Assembly (NCBI GenBank): GCA_023653785.1
Contig: JAMKCH010078773.1
Location: forward strand, 124,001-188,000
DNA length: 64,000 nt
From: Ophioderma brevispina
Lineage: Eukaryota > Echinodermata > Ophiuroidea > Amphilepidida > Ophiodermatidae
Direction: 5' to 3'
Of the stretch, positions 35,240 through 46,964 are shown piece after piece (positions within the stretch are counted from its first letter, which is position 1; every line of letters begins with the position of its first letter). The notes under the pieces were generated by a model. That model saw only the letters and a list, made by a program, of their open reading frames with translations, did not search any database and was not told the origin of the DNA. The position numbers were made by a program, and so were the translations under genes.

Positions 35240-35324
35240 GTGGATTATCCGACACTTTAAGCTATTCCTGCAAATTCGACTATTTTGAACTCCTTTCGGG
35301 TGCCAATCACTGATATTGTCTTTA
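35240..35324 (-). mobile_element. TA-AAG MITE, family G, truncated copy
   Basis: ATTATCC.ACACTTTAAG, CTATTCCTGCAAATT and GGTGCCAATCACTGATATTG followed by TCTTTAA match the inverse of the left half of the copy at 50595. Only one terminus is present. Confidence 0.65.
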
Positions 35325-35567
35325 AGGTGATTAACCTTTGTTTTGCCAATAAATTCCTTTAAAAAATTGAAAGTTTAAATAAATACCAAATTTGAAGTAA
35401 TATCTGTTTTTTACATTCTTTCTTTTACTTCGTTTCCTACTTAATTTCTATGGAGTTTAACTTAATGCCTTTGTTGATTTTTTTCCCCAAAGCCCCAAAG
35501 CATACATTAAGCCCAACTTATTAATAGTAACCCTGATTTCTCTATGAGATGGCCAATGTGGCTTGTG

Positions 35568-35768
35568 GTTTGGCAATTTTTGTACGTGTAATATTTCGCG
35601 CTTCAGCAATTTTTAGTATTTTTCACATTTTTAAAATTGCTTTTTCTGAACGCTATACATAAACTTACACACAAAATAAAAACATGTTTGTGCATTAATT
35701 TCGTGCTCATCAGAAGTGCACGAAAAGCGCGAAAAAAATGTAGCACGAATATTTCCAATTTTACATAG
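35568..35768 (+). mobile_element. TACTGTAAAA-type MITE, family E, copy 3
   Basis: It contains GTAATATTTCGCGCTTCAGC, AATTTTTAGTATTTTTCACA, ACTTACACACAAAAT and ATGTAGCACGAATATTTCCA in the order of the copy at 20853. Both ends are eroded (the right end reads TTTTACATAG), so it is the oldest of the three. Confidence 0.7.
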
Positions 35769-36117
35769 TCTAAATCAGGAATTATTGGCCATAGTCATAG
35801 TGTAACCTAGGCAACAAGAGCCAAGTGTACAGATAGTGGTGACCAAGCTAATTGGAGAGTTCAAGACTGCAGTTAACATTGAAAAAACGAACAGGCCTGT
35901 GGCATATACTGTATACTCTCATTAGTATTCCAGCAACAGATTGAACTTGGGAAATTAATCAAACAATCTTAAATAAAACAATATCTCATCGAAAAAAATT
36001 ACAGAGGAACAAGGAATTTTGATAGGGACTTTGTTCCAATATGATTACTCACCGGCCAAGCAAACCTAAATTACTAGTTTTGTAAATACCTTGCAGTGTA
36101 CTTCAGTGTCATGACTT
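35769..36117. other. No feature recognised
   Basis: AT-rich spacer before the gene-like region. Confidence 0.4.
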
Positions 36118-36207
36118 CTAACTAGAAACACCCAATTCCAGTCGTTCCAAAATTGAGTTCCTGAGAGGTATGTGCATGTTAGGCAGGCAACTTGGTGAAC
36201 CGCTAAG

Positions 36208-36232
36208 TGTAGTACTCACACACACACACACA
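36208..36232. repeat. (CA)n microsatellite
   Basis: An ACTCACACACACACACACAC-type dinucleotide run lies immediately beside the possible minus-strand donor at 36233. Confidence 0.9.
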
Positions 36233-36233
36233 C

Positions 36234-36947
36234 CATACAGTGTGCCTTCGGCACTTGGTTCAGCCAGCATCAACTTGTAGTCGCTGTTCAGACATGAACA
36301 GCGAGGTGGACTGAACCGAGACAGGGAACCCCACTCAATTTGCCAGGGGACGTAGATGGGTTTATGCCTCATCAGTGAACGGACCGTCCCTGGCGCCTTT
36401 TGAACTTTGGGTTCGACACACCCTCTTGGGTAGGCTCTGCAGCAGAGAATGCCGTGTGGAAGATATTAAAGAGTATCGAGGAAAAAAGGAGAGGGGACAG
36501 TTTTTACACAAAAACTTGTTGTTTGTGCAGTGGATTGCTTGCCCAGAGATTAAATGATCCATTTGCAGTTGAACTGAAGAAATCCAAAATATTACAGGAT
36601 CGGTGTGAGGTCTTTTGGAGAAACTCAATCTGGTATGAATTGGTAGAACCAGACTTGTGGAATCGTGGATGTGACCAATACATTGCTGGTGATAGGCTAC
36701 TGCTGAAGTGGTATTGGCGACTGTAACTTTTCAACTCAAGTGTACTTTCACTACAAATACCAAAAGCACATCTCTCATAGATTCTCAGGTGTACTCGGTT
36801 GATGTTTACATTGAGTGTCCATCAACACACTACTCCAGTGCTTTTAAAGTATTCTATTCCGTCAGTCAAATCAGCAATTTCAAAGGGACTTTCATACGTT
36901 CTTGGTGCTATATCAACTTCCCATTGGTTGCTAGGTTGTTCATTCCT
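36234..36947 (-). pseudogene. Fibronectin type III-like coding remnant, frame-broken
   Basis: On the minus strand, CTTTTTGCGCAG forms a good acceptor just before 36947. It is followed by an open stretch with FEIADLTDGIEY, similar to the E-F region of an FN3 domain (hydrophobic-x-L-x-x-G-x-x-Y). After an in-frame TGA (36822-36824), LRIYERCAFGICSES resembles an FN3 F-G region. Then AMYWSHP followed by SGSTNSYQIEF (about 36680-36620) matches the W-x-x-P...Y-x-I pattern of the next domain. A third open segment in another frame ends YKLMLAEPSAEGTLYG at a GT (36233). At least two frame changes separate the parts. FN3 repeats act in extracellular or membrane adhesion proteins. The plus strand is also open over part of this region (36400-36726), so the strand call is not firm. 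It could be decayed exons, exons with undetected introns, or assembly indels. Confidence 0.35.
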
Positions 36948-37414
36948 CTGCGCAAAAAGTGCACATCTCGGTTCTTTTAGACGGTAGTCCAGGTTAAACA
37001 CATGTTTAATATGCGGAGTGCTGATCTCCAGTGTGCTTGCAGAGTTGCCCTCTTCTTCAACAAGTTGCTGAGTTATTGGTTGTTAGGCACTGAATGAAAT
37101 ATAATTACCAATTTAACATTATTTTGCCTCTTCTGAGGATTGGATCTAACCCTGTGAACCTCCATCCAGTTTTGATCATTTTCACTGTCTTTTCAACATC
37201 TTAAGATATTTCGATGGGCATTTGGGAGTTAACTCTACGAGTACTAATTCTTCTGGATCAAACGGAAGATAACTCTCTGTGCTGCAATTTGTATTCAAGA
37301 TTCTTTCGCAACAGGTAAATTTAGGAAAGGCCAATTACTTAAATGTACAGAATGCCAAAATGGTCTCTGACTATCAATCTCGGCTGTTGTTTTTCAAAAC
37401 TATTTTTCTAACAG

Positions 37415-37684
37415 ACCCCGTGACCCAGCACAAATCAAGTGCCACCGACTACCATTCGCCGTGCCCACTAGACACAAGGTCGGTGGGACGAATGGACAGT
37501 GTGTGCACAATATAGCTAGATGCATAGGATTTGAATGCGCAGACAGATCAGATGAAGTCGGCTGCCCTGTAATCCCCGTTGCCATCGTATGAGGAACAGT
37601 GTCGGGATGGAAAGTGCATAGATAGGCGATATTTTTTGCGACGGGCGACGGGATTGTCCGGATACTTCTGATGAAATAATTGTG
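37415..37684 (+). pseudogene. LDL-receptor class A exon-like segment, frame-broken
   Basis: TTTTTCTAACAG (ending 37414) is a strong acceptor and G|GTAAGT at 37684/37685 a strong donor. The exon-like interval is 270 bp. The first LDLA module shows GQC (Cys codon 37500), RC (37521), FEC (37536), then ADRSDEVGC (last Cys 37563). This is the Ca-binding acidic cluster and SDE signature of the family. The second module shows EEQC (37600), DGKC (37615), then in the next frame CDGRRDCPDTSDE (37637-37675). Its last cysteine would lie in a following exon. LDLA modules bind ligands in extracellular or membrane proteins such as LDLR/LRP relatives or perlecan. The reading frame changes at least twice (37566-37599 and within the T-run at 37618-37636), and the first two cysteines of module one are also out of phase. 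It is either a decayed exon or a real exon with assembly indels. The protein cannot be named. Confidence 0.7.
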
Positions 37685-38815
37685 GTAAGTACCTAACGTT
37701 TTTCTCATTGAACTTATTAGCAAAGTTGTAAGGGACTTTCTGACAGGTGTTGTGCTTTTAAATTGTGCACTTTATTAGCCAAGGTAAAACAAAATATTTG
37801 TTTCTGCCCTGTCCACAAACATTTTACTGCGACATTAAAAAGTTAGGTTATTTAATAAAAAGTAAAATAAAAATTTGAATTTATTTTCGTGTGTAAGACA
37901 AAACAATAAAATAGCACAATTTTAATATGAATTTAATGAACATTTGTAAAAACATAAGGCGGGGCACATATGGAAACTTTACCGAAAGGACACTAGATCT
38001 TCACTTCTTGTTTTTTTTTGGGGGAAAAACTGTTGTTCGAAAAGGCAAAAAAAGTGCCTGCATCTCCAATATGAAAAAAGGTTAGACGAGAAACTAAATT
38101 TTTTTACTTGACCTTAGTAAGCAACATCTTGCATTGTGAAAAAACAGGTATTTGCCCCAGGCCCAACCCTCTTGAGGGGGGCCTTTTTTATTTTTGTGAA
38201 TGAGAGCACACAAAAGCCTAAATAGTTAAATTTCATCCAAGTGGCTTAAAATCCAATTTTCGGGTATACATCCATTTTTTTCTCACACTGTGTGAAGTTT
38301 TCTGAAGGGCCTTGAGTTTTGTTTTATCCACTGTGCAGGGCAAATTTAATCTACCCCTGTATAAAAACGTGCCTTACCAATATCTTGAACAGGAGGAAGA
38401 CTTTACACAATTTGAAACCAAATGAGATCCCATATATCCTCTAAATGAGAAAGATAATTACATAACCAAAACAAAGCACTTTGAAAGATTATTGATTGTG
38501 AAATTGCTATCAGAACAAGTTACATTATTTTAGAATAAGTTAACAATTTTGTCTTGAAGGTGCAGCTATGCAGTTAGACCAATAATTCTGATGCAAAATT
38601 GGTTATAAGTGCCTTTGAATTGCATGAGATGTTTCACAAAAGTCCATCCGATAGTATAATACATTATAGGCGAGGGGGCGACAAGTGGTAAGGTCAGATA
38701 GTCATTGATAGAAAAGTTGGGGGTAGCAAAGTGTTACAAGGAAATGATTTAGACCAACAAACTGCTGATTGTAATCAGGAAAAAAGAGTCCAAATTTGGA
38801 CTTTGATACTTGGAG
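37685..38815. other. Intron-like AT-rich sequence
   Basis: The stretch follows a good splice donor. I see no matching downstream exon with the missing LDLA cysteine, and no shared repeat. Confidence 0.4.
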
Positions 38816-39105
38816 CGTGATCCAAGTGTTTAGGGTTGCATACTTTGAGATACCTAAAGTACGTGAATCTAAGAATGGGTTGGCATGCTAATTACTTTGA
38901 TACCAACGGAAAGTGATTCAAAGGTAAAGGTTGCAATTTTGATACCATATAAGTAAGTGATTCCAGAGTAGGTGCAAATTTTGATACCTATATAAAGTAA
39001 GTAATCCAAGAGTAAGGTTGACATCCAACAGTAAAGTAGCTAGCATTTACCTTGATGCCTAGAAACGTGATCCAAGAATAATGTTGCAAATAATGTTAGT
39101 TTGAG
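38816..39105 (+). repeat. Degenerate minisatellite, about 45-bp unit
   Basis: Five to six units begin GTGATCCAAG or a variant (38816, then GTGAATCTAAG, GTGATTCAAAG, GTGATTCCAGAG, GTAATCCAAGAG, GTGATCCAAGAA). They continue GGTTGCAAATTTTGATACC and AAGTA. Unit lengths vary through indels. There are no coding signs. Confidence 0.75.
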
Positions 39106-41529
39106 TGCCGCCAAATCTCAAGTTCCTTAAATTATAATTTTGACTGAGTTTTTTTTATAAGAATGCCAATCCAATTCCAAATGGAAACATTTACTTGGTT
39201 TATGAAAATTAACAAGATGGAAGTTGGATAATTTTAAGGGACTGGAATTATTAGTTTTCTTTGGAAGGAGTCTCAAATTGTTTTGGGTCCTGATTTTTGT
39301 TGACATGCTAAAATAGGGAGAACTCCAATTGCCACCAAACTCAGGTTGTAGGTGACCCTAGGGACTTTCGTGTCATGGTGGGGCTAAAGTTCATTGATAA
39401 GCGGCAAAGGTCAGTAGAGTGGAGGTCAACGGGTGCAGAGATGTGAAGGGAAAGGTGAGTCAAATTAGCAAGTGACACTTAGTGTTCAAGGCCCATTTGT
39501 ATTACATTTTCAAAATTTGATAGCTCAAAATGGAACCAAAACTTTGAAAAATGCCCCAAAATAGCCGTAATGTTGCATCTTGTATAACATTTTTCAGATC
39601 CATACATCACCCAGATATACCTGAAGGGGTCATAAAATATATTCTCATTTATAAGTGGTCATAAAAAGGGCTCTGACCATCTCACTATCTGGGATGCATT
39701 CTGAAAAAAAATGACAGTCCCCTATGCATTGGTGATCTACAAAAGTTGTCCTAGTTTTGATTTCTCATAAAATTTTGTGGCCTCAATTACATTTATCAAA
39801 GAAATTCAATTATGTACCTCACTGGTTAATTTAACTTAGTGAATGGTGTATGATGTGAAATTGGATGCAAGGAATTGTTCCAGGTCAAGTGGTCTACAAA
39901 ATCTTGGTATGAATTACAGGAGCACTAATCCATGTACCAAGAACCAATTAACTTTGGATCAATGTGAGTCAAATTCCTTCCATTACAAATGCTCGGAATG
40001 ACCTGTACAGCCGGGACTTTATAAAAATAATTCTATCCACCTTGGTACCAAATAGATTGAATGCAGGCAAGGAGGGGAATAGTGGGAATAATTGGAGTTC
40101 TAATTATTCTTGATTCCAAAATAAAAACAGCACTAAGTTTATAAACTAAAAAGAATATCCGATGTGCAAATTTGAAACAATAGTGTGTGATAATCCTTTA
40201 TTATACTGAACGGAATAAAGCACAAATACAAAGAAGAAATCAAACATAAATTTAACTAGAAATAGAAAGAATTTCCCCTTAACCAGAGGAAGTGGGAAGT
40301 TTTTTAATAATGAGTGTTTGAAACATTGAAAAAATTATAATCAGGAAAATGGGAAAACATTAAATATTGCAAACTTGTAAAAAATTTAATGAAAATGAAG
40401 CTAAACCCTGACTCAATCACTGTAACTTTCATGCGAAACTATTGTCGATTGCATATGAAAGACACAAGTCAAAATTCAAGGTCTACAAAAAAATTTTAAT
40501 GGTGTCAGATGTATCTCAAAATTTGCACCCTACATGGAAGATTGTGAATTCAGACAAATTTTTTGATCAAAGACGATACAAGTTTTAGGATATTTCTGAA
40601 TTCTTTTGCGGGAAAACCTTTGGAATTCCAGGAGAATTCTTTGATGTGAATGCCTGAATTGGAACCGAATCACTCCAAAGTGCTTGGAATTACTGATACT
40701 TTCCGCGTGTGGTGGTGGTCACTCCCAGGTGGATTTAAAATGGGTCAGATGAAACTGAGATTTCGGATCAGATCTTCATCTCCCACTAGACATTATGGAT
40801 TTTAGAGTCAAAGAGCATGTGAAGTTGCTTGAAAGATTACTTTGGAGTGGCGTGTCTGTTTTACATTGAGAATGTCTCTGCCAGAGATTTGAAAAATATT
40901 TCTATTGCAGTGATGTTTCCCCCCTGAATACACCAGTGCCCAAATTAGGTGGATTGTTGATAGCAGGAGCATACGCATACCATCCACATCCATAAATTTA
41001 GGGCATCACCCTAATGCGGTACTTGATAATGACAGCAATGTACTTGCCGCCAAGGAAGGTCAATAGAAACCAACGGTGGCGTTGTCACCGAATATCAGTT
41101 TTCACCATTGGGTAGAGGCGGGTGACTGGAAATCATTTAGTAGCGCTTTCAGATCATCTAATGTAGCTGTCTGTGTAGTTAAAGTCCTGGAGTGACAAGG
41201 CACTCCGTTCTGGTTGTCAACAAAAATTAGAGCTTGTAAGATTGTTAGAACATAGTACCGGAAGCGTTTAGCAATTGTTGGCTCTAATTACATATTTGAG
41301 GAAGATGGTATTTTGAGAGATGAGTTGGTGAAGCAGTTAAATCCATCACACAAGCCATCACCTTCCACAAATCAAGGTCTTGGTTTGAAATGGGCTCAGG
41401 ACTTGTGTGAATTTAGTTTGAATTAGCCATGCTTGCAATGGTTTTAATGGTTTTTTTAGCACCTCTAAATCAAACCAGTTTCCATAAATCTTGTCACAGA
41501 ATTGTTTTGGTTTAGGGGCCTACTTGCTC
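39106..41529. other. No confirmed feature; ambiguous open patch at about 40690-41160
   Basis: Most is AT-rich. Between 40690 and 41160, both strands show short open, less AT-biased stretches (plus: a 47-codon run 40924-41064; minus: 40808-40993 and 41095-41165), but no complete domain, and stop codons interrupt all frames. It might be exon remnants of the gene traces upstream. I could not establish strand or product. Confidence 0.3.
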
Positions 41530-41600
41530 CGCTGAGTAACTCGCTGGACAGCGCATTGAGAAGCTGTGGGGTTTTAAGTTGCTGTGTTGAGAATCTTTGA
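41530..41600 (+). repeat. Degenerate tRNA-like SINE head
   Basis: GTAACTCGCTGGACAGCGCA fits an A-box/D-arm pattern. About 30 bp later GGGGTTTTAAGTTGCTG resembles a B box. Stem pairing is poor, so it is most likely an old SINE. Confidence 0.35.
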
Positions 41601-41764
41601 CATTTATTCTGTTAGTTTATTAATCACAACTTTTAAACCGAATCCATGTTAACCATAACCCCCCGTAGAGCCTGCAATTAGGTTATAACCACTTTTGAGC
41701 ATTGCTTCCCTCCCGAACAACTTGTCTGTGTGCCATCTAAAAGACACACAGTGCTAAGACTAAG

Positions 41765-41870
41765 GGCTTGTTTTGGACTCATTTGATGCATTTTTTGTGC
41801 TGATCCGACATATGTTCATGAAATGCATAATGTTGACAGTTTTGAAGAAAAAAAATCCATAATATATTTG
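41765..41870 (+). repeat. Dispersed repeat family H, copy 3
   Basis: GGGCTTGTTTTGGACTCATT, TGATGCATTTTTTGTGCTGA and TGTTCATGAAATGCATAATG match the order of the copies at 21950 and 58610. Confidence 0.6.
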
Positions 41871-42942
41871 AAATTCGTTGAGTCACGTGGAGGCACCATT
41901 TGTGATTATAACACCTGCTTTTTTTATATGCATGGTTCAGTAAATATCTATAAAAGCTTGGTTGCAAACGTCAGTTGATTTTCAAATGTAGCTTTTTCGT
42001 GTAACAAATAGATGTGTGTATGAAAGTGCTCTCTCTGTGTTATGATTTCTGTCTGTGTATGGACAAAATAACATGATGATACAAACTTTTTGAATTTTCT
42101 GCAGAGACCATCAAATTTACAGTAATAGTCCAAAGGCCATCACATAGTACTGATACATTTCGCATAGTAGTCAAATCATAATTTTGTGTGGGAAATTGGA
42201 AGGAGTGAGGTTGTGTCAGAATTTAACCAACTGAAAAAAATCAGTGAAACATAGTTGTTTCATTTGAAGAATTTAGACTAATCTAGCATATGAAAGGCCT
42301 GTGAAAATAGCAATGTTTTGCACATTGTTTATGTCAACTTGAATATTTAAAAATGGGGTCAGTTATTACAGAAGCCACAAAAGACTAGTTTTGATACACA
42401 CAAAACTCTAGCAGGATATTGCATTATTAATTTAATACCTGTGTTGTTTTCCAAGAGTTTCGTAAGGATTTTGTAATTGTAAAACTATTAACATGTACTT
42501 TTGGTCAGCTCAAATCCTCAGATCCTGTCACTTGATAATAATATTACGTTAAAGCCCATATTGTTCTTAATAAAGAGAAAAATCAAAATAAAAAAAATAA
42601 CTATTAAATTCTTTCTGCTACTAGCTGGTGGAAAGTTAAAATCCACTACCACACCACAAGGCTTATCCTTTGGATCAAAATGGCATATCTTTCCGGTCGA
42701 GTTGTTGGCCGTTCTTGACAACACAATGCTATAGGAGATTTGGTCAGGTTAGCGGCGGGTTAAGAACGTGAAGCCTGGGAGCTACTCTATCACTCACATG
42801 TTATTGTGTTTGCTACTTGGGGCTCAAGACGGAGTTATGTGTGTGGCACTGTGAAATCAATTAAAGTGTACTGTAGTTTAATATTCTGGTGCTGAAATGT
42901 TGTACATAGTAAAACAGGTGAAATGAAAAATTTGGTTAAAAG
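41871..42942. other. No feature recognised
   Basis: AT-rich sequence. Nothing supported. Confidence 0.4.
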
Positions 42943-43935
42943 AAGCCCGATTGATACTCCACTTTCGCGGCCGCGATTAATCGCGGTGCGATTGCAACTT
43001 GACCCCGTTTTTTAATTGCCTCGCGAAGAAAGAATTTATATCGAGCGATGGATTTTGAGCCTCGAGGAGAGTGAATTTAGTTCAACTTCTCGGCGATATC
43101 GCGCCCGCGAAAATTCTCTGATTGGTTGTTCTAGGAACCAAGGTCGGCGATGACCTCCATGAAAACCAAGCTGAACCTGCTCTTAAAAATCTCCCTATCG
43201 GCCGATAATCAACATACAATAACTCATCAACATGAAGTATACATTAAATGGACACTATTAAAAGCTATGGTGTTAGTGCGGAAAAAAATAGTATGATCCA
43301 TATGAGGCATGATTAGTTTTAAGGGATCGTAAAGAATGTTTGGGGTTAGTACGAAATATTTCGTTTACCCACCTATTCTATTCTGAAGCTCTGCATCTAC
43401 ATGTTGCATGTATGGCCAACCCTGTGTACAAATGTAGGTACTACTAATTGGTCATCATTCAAATGGCCATTTACAATGATAAAAGTCATGCAAAATCCTT
43501 GAAGATGTGCGAAACTAAATGGTTATTAAAACAATACAAAATATCCAGAACATGTACATTATTTTGCAAGAATTCAAAATGCATATGGCAATATCCGTCC
43601 TATGTTACTTATCAACCGGCATGGATAACAAATTTTAATCAACTTTGACCTAGTATCGGAAATAATTATCGCTCGTATTTCTAGTTGCTAGATCTCATTA
43701 GGGAAATCCAGAGCTATAGCGTTCAAACTACGGAATTGTATGTACATAATTCTCTAAATTTTATGTGAAAAATGCCAACTGGCAACATTTGTTGTCATAA
43801 AATAATACAGCAAAACTTCGCGAGATGAGACATTTTGTCGTCGAGTATAAATGCTTTTATCGCGCGGTATTGCGATGTAAAATTTCCATCGCAGCATCGC
43901 GCGATTGAAGCGATAGTGGAGTATACATCGGGCTT
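42943..43935. mobile_element. AAGCCCGAT-ended DNA element, 993 bp
   Basis: The left terminus AAGCCCGATTGATACTCCAC and the inverse of the right terminus AAGCCCGATGTATACTCCAC continue into (T/A)TCGC, then CG-rich subterminal sequence with repeated GCGAT/ATCGC words on both sides. The interior is AT-rich without long open frames. This is a non-autonomous DNA transposon. I could not identify a target duplication, so the superfamily is open. Confidence 0.85.
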
Positions 43936-43956
43936 GAGGCATGTCCTATTTAGAGA

Positions 43957-44142
43957 CACTATGAGTTAAAACATGCTCATCCACCAGGGACACAATTCAG
44001 TGGGTTGTACTTGTACATACATTGACATGCAACTGATCTTGTGTGATCTGGGCATCATATATCATCCCCAAAATCCAGGGTGTATTTTTTAAATACACTG
44101 GCAAATGCAACAAGGCAACTGAGATTTTACTAGCTCATAGTG
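43957..44142 (+). mobile_element. CACTATGAG-ended MITE, family J, copy 2
   Basis: It starts CACTATGAGTTAAAACATGC and ends TTTTACTAGCTCATAGTG. It aligns with 26475-26700 but lacks the long G-run and some internal bases. It begins 21 bp after the preceding element. Confidence 0.8.
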
Positions 44143-45866
44143 AGATGGTATTTGTTACAGGAAACAAGCTTCAACTCTGCTTAAATGGCAGAATTCAGCA
44201 ACCATAAAAAAACTCATAGACAGAACCTACTCTTGCATAAAATTAGTAAATGACGTGCTTTAATTCTTTTGATATCACCTATTGACCTTCCTGTTATCAA
44301 TAATTAATTTTGGCATTGAGATCAATTTGCAGTATAATGATACATTGAAATTTATGCAGAAAAAAACAGCTGTAGTATCGAGCATATATAGGCATACTTG
44401 TTGTTTCGCCTTTTTCTTTGATCAGTGTAGCATAAACAAGCTTTTTTTCCGAAATGATAGGCATTATGTGACTTAATCACTGACGCACCCGTAATACTGC
44501 AATGGAAGACTTTCCTTTACTATTTTTCTATTTCTATTTATTTGTTTCTCATTGTCTGAGATAGTAAATTGGCAGATGTTTTGCACATTTAAAGTACTTT
44601 GCCTTCAGTTTGAAATGTTTTTCCACCGTGATGGAAAAATTCATAATTTGTAGAAAATGCCTACATTTTAACCAAGTCACGTCTGTTTACATTTCCTCGC
44701 TAAAGAAACTATGGCCAAAAGGGAATTAGCCAGTTCAGAAAGCATTCAATTTGCACACCTTTATAATATCAGATTGATAAGGGATCAAGCAAATACATTA
44801 TATATGTGTGAGCTTAATGTTCCCCAAGGGAAGCAGCTTGTGAGCCTGTCATTGTAGTTAATAAAACAAGAACTGCCTTTAAAAAGACATGGCCAACAAT
44901 ATGACTGTTGGTTTCATAATTTACAAGTGGCATAAACAGAACTCCTGTGAAACTTAGACATACAGGTATAGTATATGGAGTTGTTATTATTGAATAGAGT
45001 TGGGTGTCTTTTGGGAATTTGTAGAGGTCATTTGGGGTCATTGATTTGGGGCAGAAAAGTTAATATATGGCCAGGCTTTGGTGGCTTTTTATGAAACTTT
45101 ATTATATTGATCCTTCATTAGGAGGATCATATAGGTTGTTAATGAAAATGAGGTCAGAGGTCACTTAGGTCATTTGAAGTCATTTTCAACATATTTTGAA
45201 AGGGATTTGATGAATTTTAATATACCTTGGAATGCAGTGATCCTTGTGTGGGATACTTAACTGGTCTTTGGGAATTTGAGGCAGGGATCATTTGAGCTCA
45301 TCATTGATAACATACATAATTATTGATAAAGTGTAAAATGTATACTTTTGTGTTGTTTTTTTTGTTGCAAGTTTCCACAGCAAAATGTGAGTGGAGGTAG
45401 TCATTACAAGGTCATACTAGTTATTGATGTCATTCATTAACCCTGGTAGTCTAAATTTGGGCTTTAAAGTAGAGCTACTATTAAAAAAGTTCTGAATTTC
45501 TATGAATGTTGTTAGGTGATAATCCACTTTATGAATATTTTATATTTTCTATTCTATGTTATGATTGAAACCAAACATATATTTTAGAACCACTGATCAT
45601 AGGAATGCCAGACAATTCATACCAGTATGTGACAGTTGATGTGATGAGTGACATTACATGACAAGTTACCAACCCTTAAATCCCCTGGTCTCACACAGTA
45701 TAATTTATGTAACACATGACATGATGGTTTCGTTTCCAATTTGAGCTCTTGAATCTATGAGAAAAGGTTAATAGACTCAAGTAAACTTGTAACTAGATGG
45801 TTACAAGATCGCTTACAAGTGCGCACATTCCCACCTACAATTAAAACATTATACTTAAATTGACAC
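44143..45866. other. No gene; GGTCA-word-rich patch at 45020-45310
   Basis: AT-rich sequence. The patch contains AGGTCATTTGGGGTCATTGA, GAGGTCAGAGGTCACTTAGG and GTCATTTGAAGTCATT, a loose array of GGTCA words that may be an old tandem or dispersed repeat. Confidence 0.35.
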
Positions 45867-46209
45867 TAAAAAAGTGCTTCTTCCGATTTTTGTCTACCGG
45901 GTTCTCCACTTGATATGAGAGCCTGACACCTGTACACACCGACCAAGTACCGTGGGAAACAAACTTGCGGTTTTGATGCTAGACGCGATAAAAAATAGTG
46001 CAATGCCCTATTCACTACTGTGCTAATATTGATGGTTAACCATTAAAAACGGTTGTTTTTTATCTATATCTTGAGAAAGAAATGGATTTGAAAGCTGAAA
46101 TTTCAGGACGACAATGAGAAAAGTACGGCCTTTCATCTGATATCAAAATTGATACTATTTCCGGGTAAATCAGGGGGTCCCAAAGACGATCTGAAAACAA
46201 GCACCTTTA
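45867..46209. mobile_element. TA-AAGG MITE, family C, copy 1
   Basis: The left end is TA-AAAAAGTGCTTCTTCCGA and the inverse of the right end is TA-AAGGTGCTTGTTTTCAGA. The interior aligns with 49026-49375 over its whole length: GATATGAGAGCCTG.CAC, GCCCTATTC, CTACTGTGCTA and CAAAGACGATC are shared. The left end is more eroded than in copy 2. Confidence 0.8.
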
Positions 46210-46964
46210 AAGCTTGTACAGAAGTTTGTCTATTTGGGCAAAATGCTTCTTCTGCGCTTGGCCTCATGCTCAGTGCTTGACATTGTACTATCGCTTGACA
46301 GTTGACAAAGCATTGTCTGTACCGGTTGGTGGAGGACATTTTGAGGCCGTCTTTGACATTGAAAATTTTGAGGTGTCCTTGACAAAGACTAATTTTCCAC
46401 TTACATGGAAAGATATACACTGCCATGCCCAGACTGTGTCAAGTCGAGAGATTTGGCCAGCTTTTGTTTACCTGCCAGACTGGTTAACCAGTGTGGTGTG
46501 TGGCTACCTGACCTATTAGGGTTTCTTAATATAGTAAAATTATCGAGGTGTTCAGTCGTGCCAAGGCGCTGCCTTAATTTGCTATGAGTGTCAACAACAC
46601 ACAAAACAAAATTCACCTTTTTTCCGTGCTTGGTTTCACCTGTGTGAATGGCACAGGACCTTAACACAATAACAAATCTAGGTTTTCTTTTATTATTTAC
46701 ATATGTCATATTTTACCTTATCATGGTTGAGAAAATATAATTAGCTTCTTTGTCGAAGCCACTCAATCAAGTCTCCTATTTAACACCCACAATAAAATGC
46801 CCAAGGTTTATAGCTTCCGAATATTTCCCAAATTTAACAGAAAACAAAAAGTGTATACGAACTAAGATTCTATAATTTTGTGTCGTCTGCAAGAATTGCA
46901 GAAGGCACATAGGGATTACTCTGGTCATATGTCTATGTGTCTGTGTATCTGTGTGTGTGTCTGT
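46210..46964. other. Less AT-biased patch at 46215-46500, no confirmed gene
   Basis: Both strands stay open for about 95-100 codons between 46133 and 46519. Neither translation shows a domain I recognise, and there is no good splice pair. It could be a decayed exon or chance. A (GT)n-like run lies at 46931-46965. Confidence 0.3.

Noticed and set aside
40702..40800. Laminin IV-like domain (WWSLPGGF) that with the LDLA modules would suggest perlecan
   Set aside because: Only about ten residues resemble the domain start, the expected SYGG-type continuation is absent and a stop follows; too weak to name a gene.
46133..46709. Overlapping 95-102-codon open stretches on both strands
   Set aside because: No domain and no splice pair; simultaneous openness on both strands is explained by a local drop in AT content.
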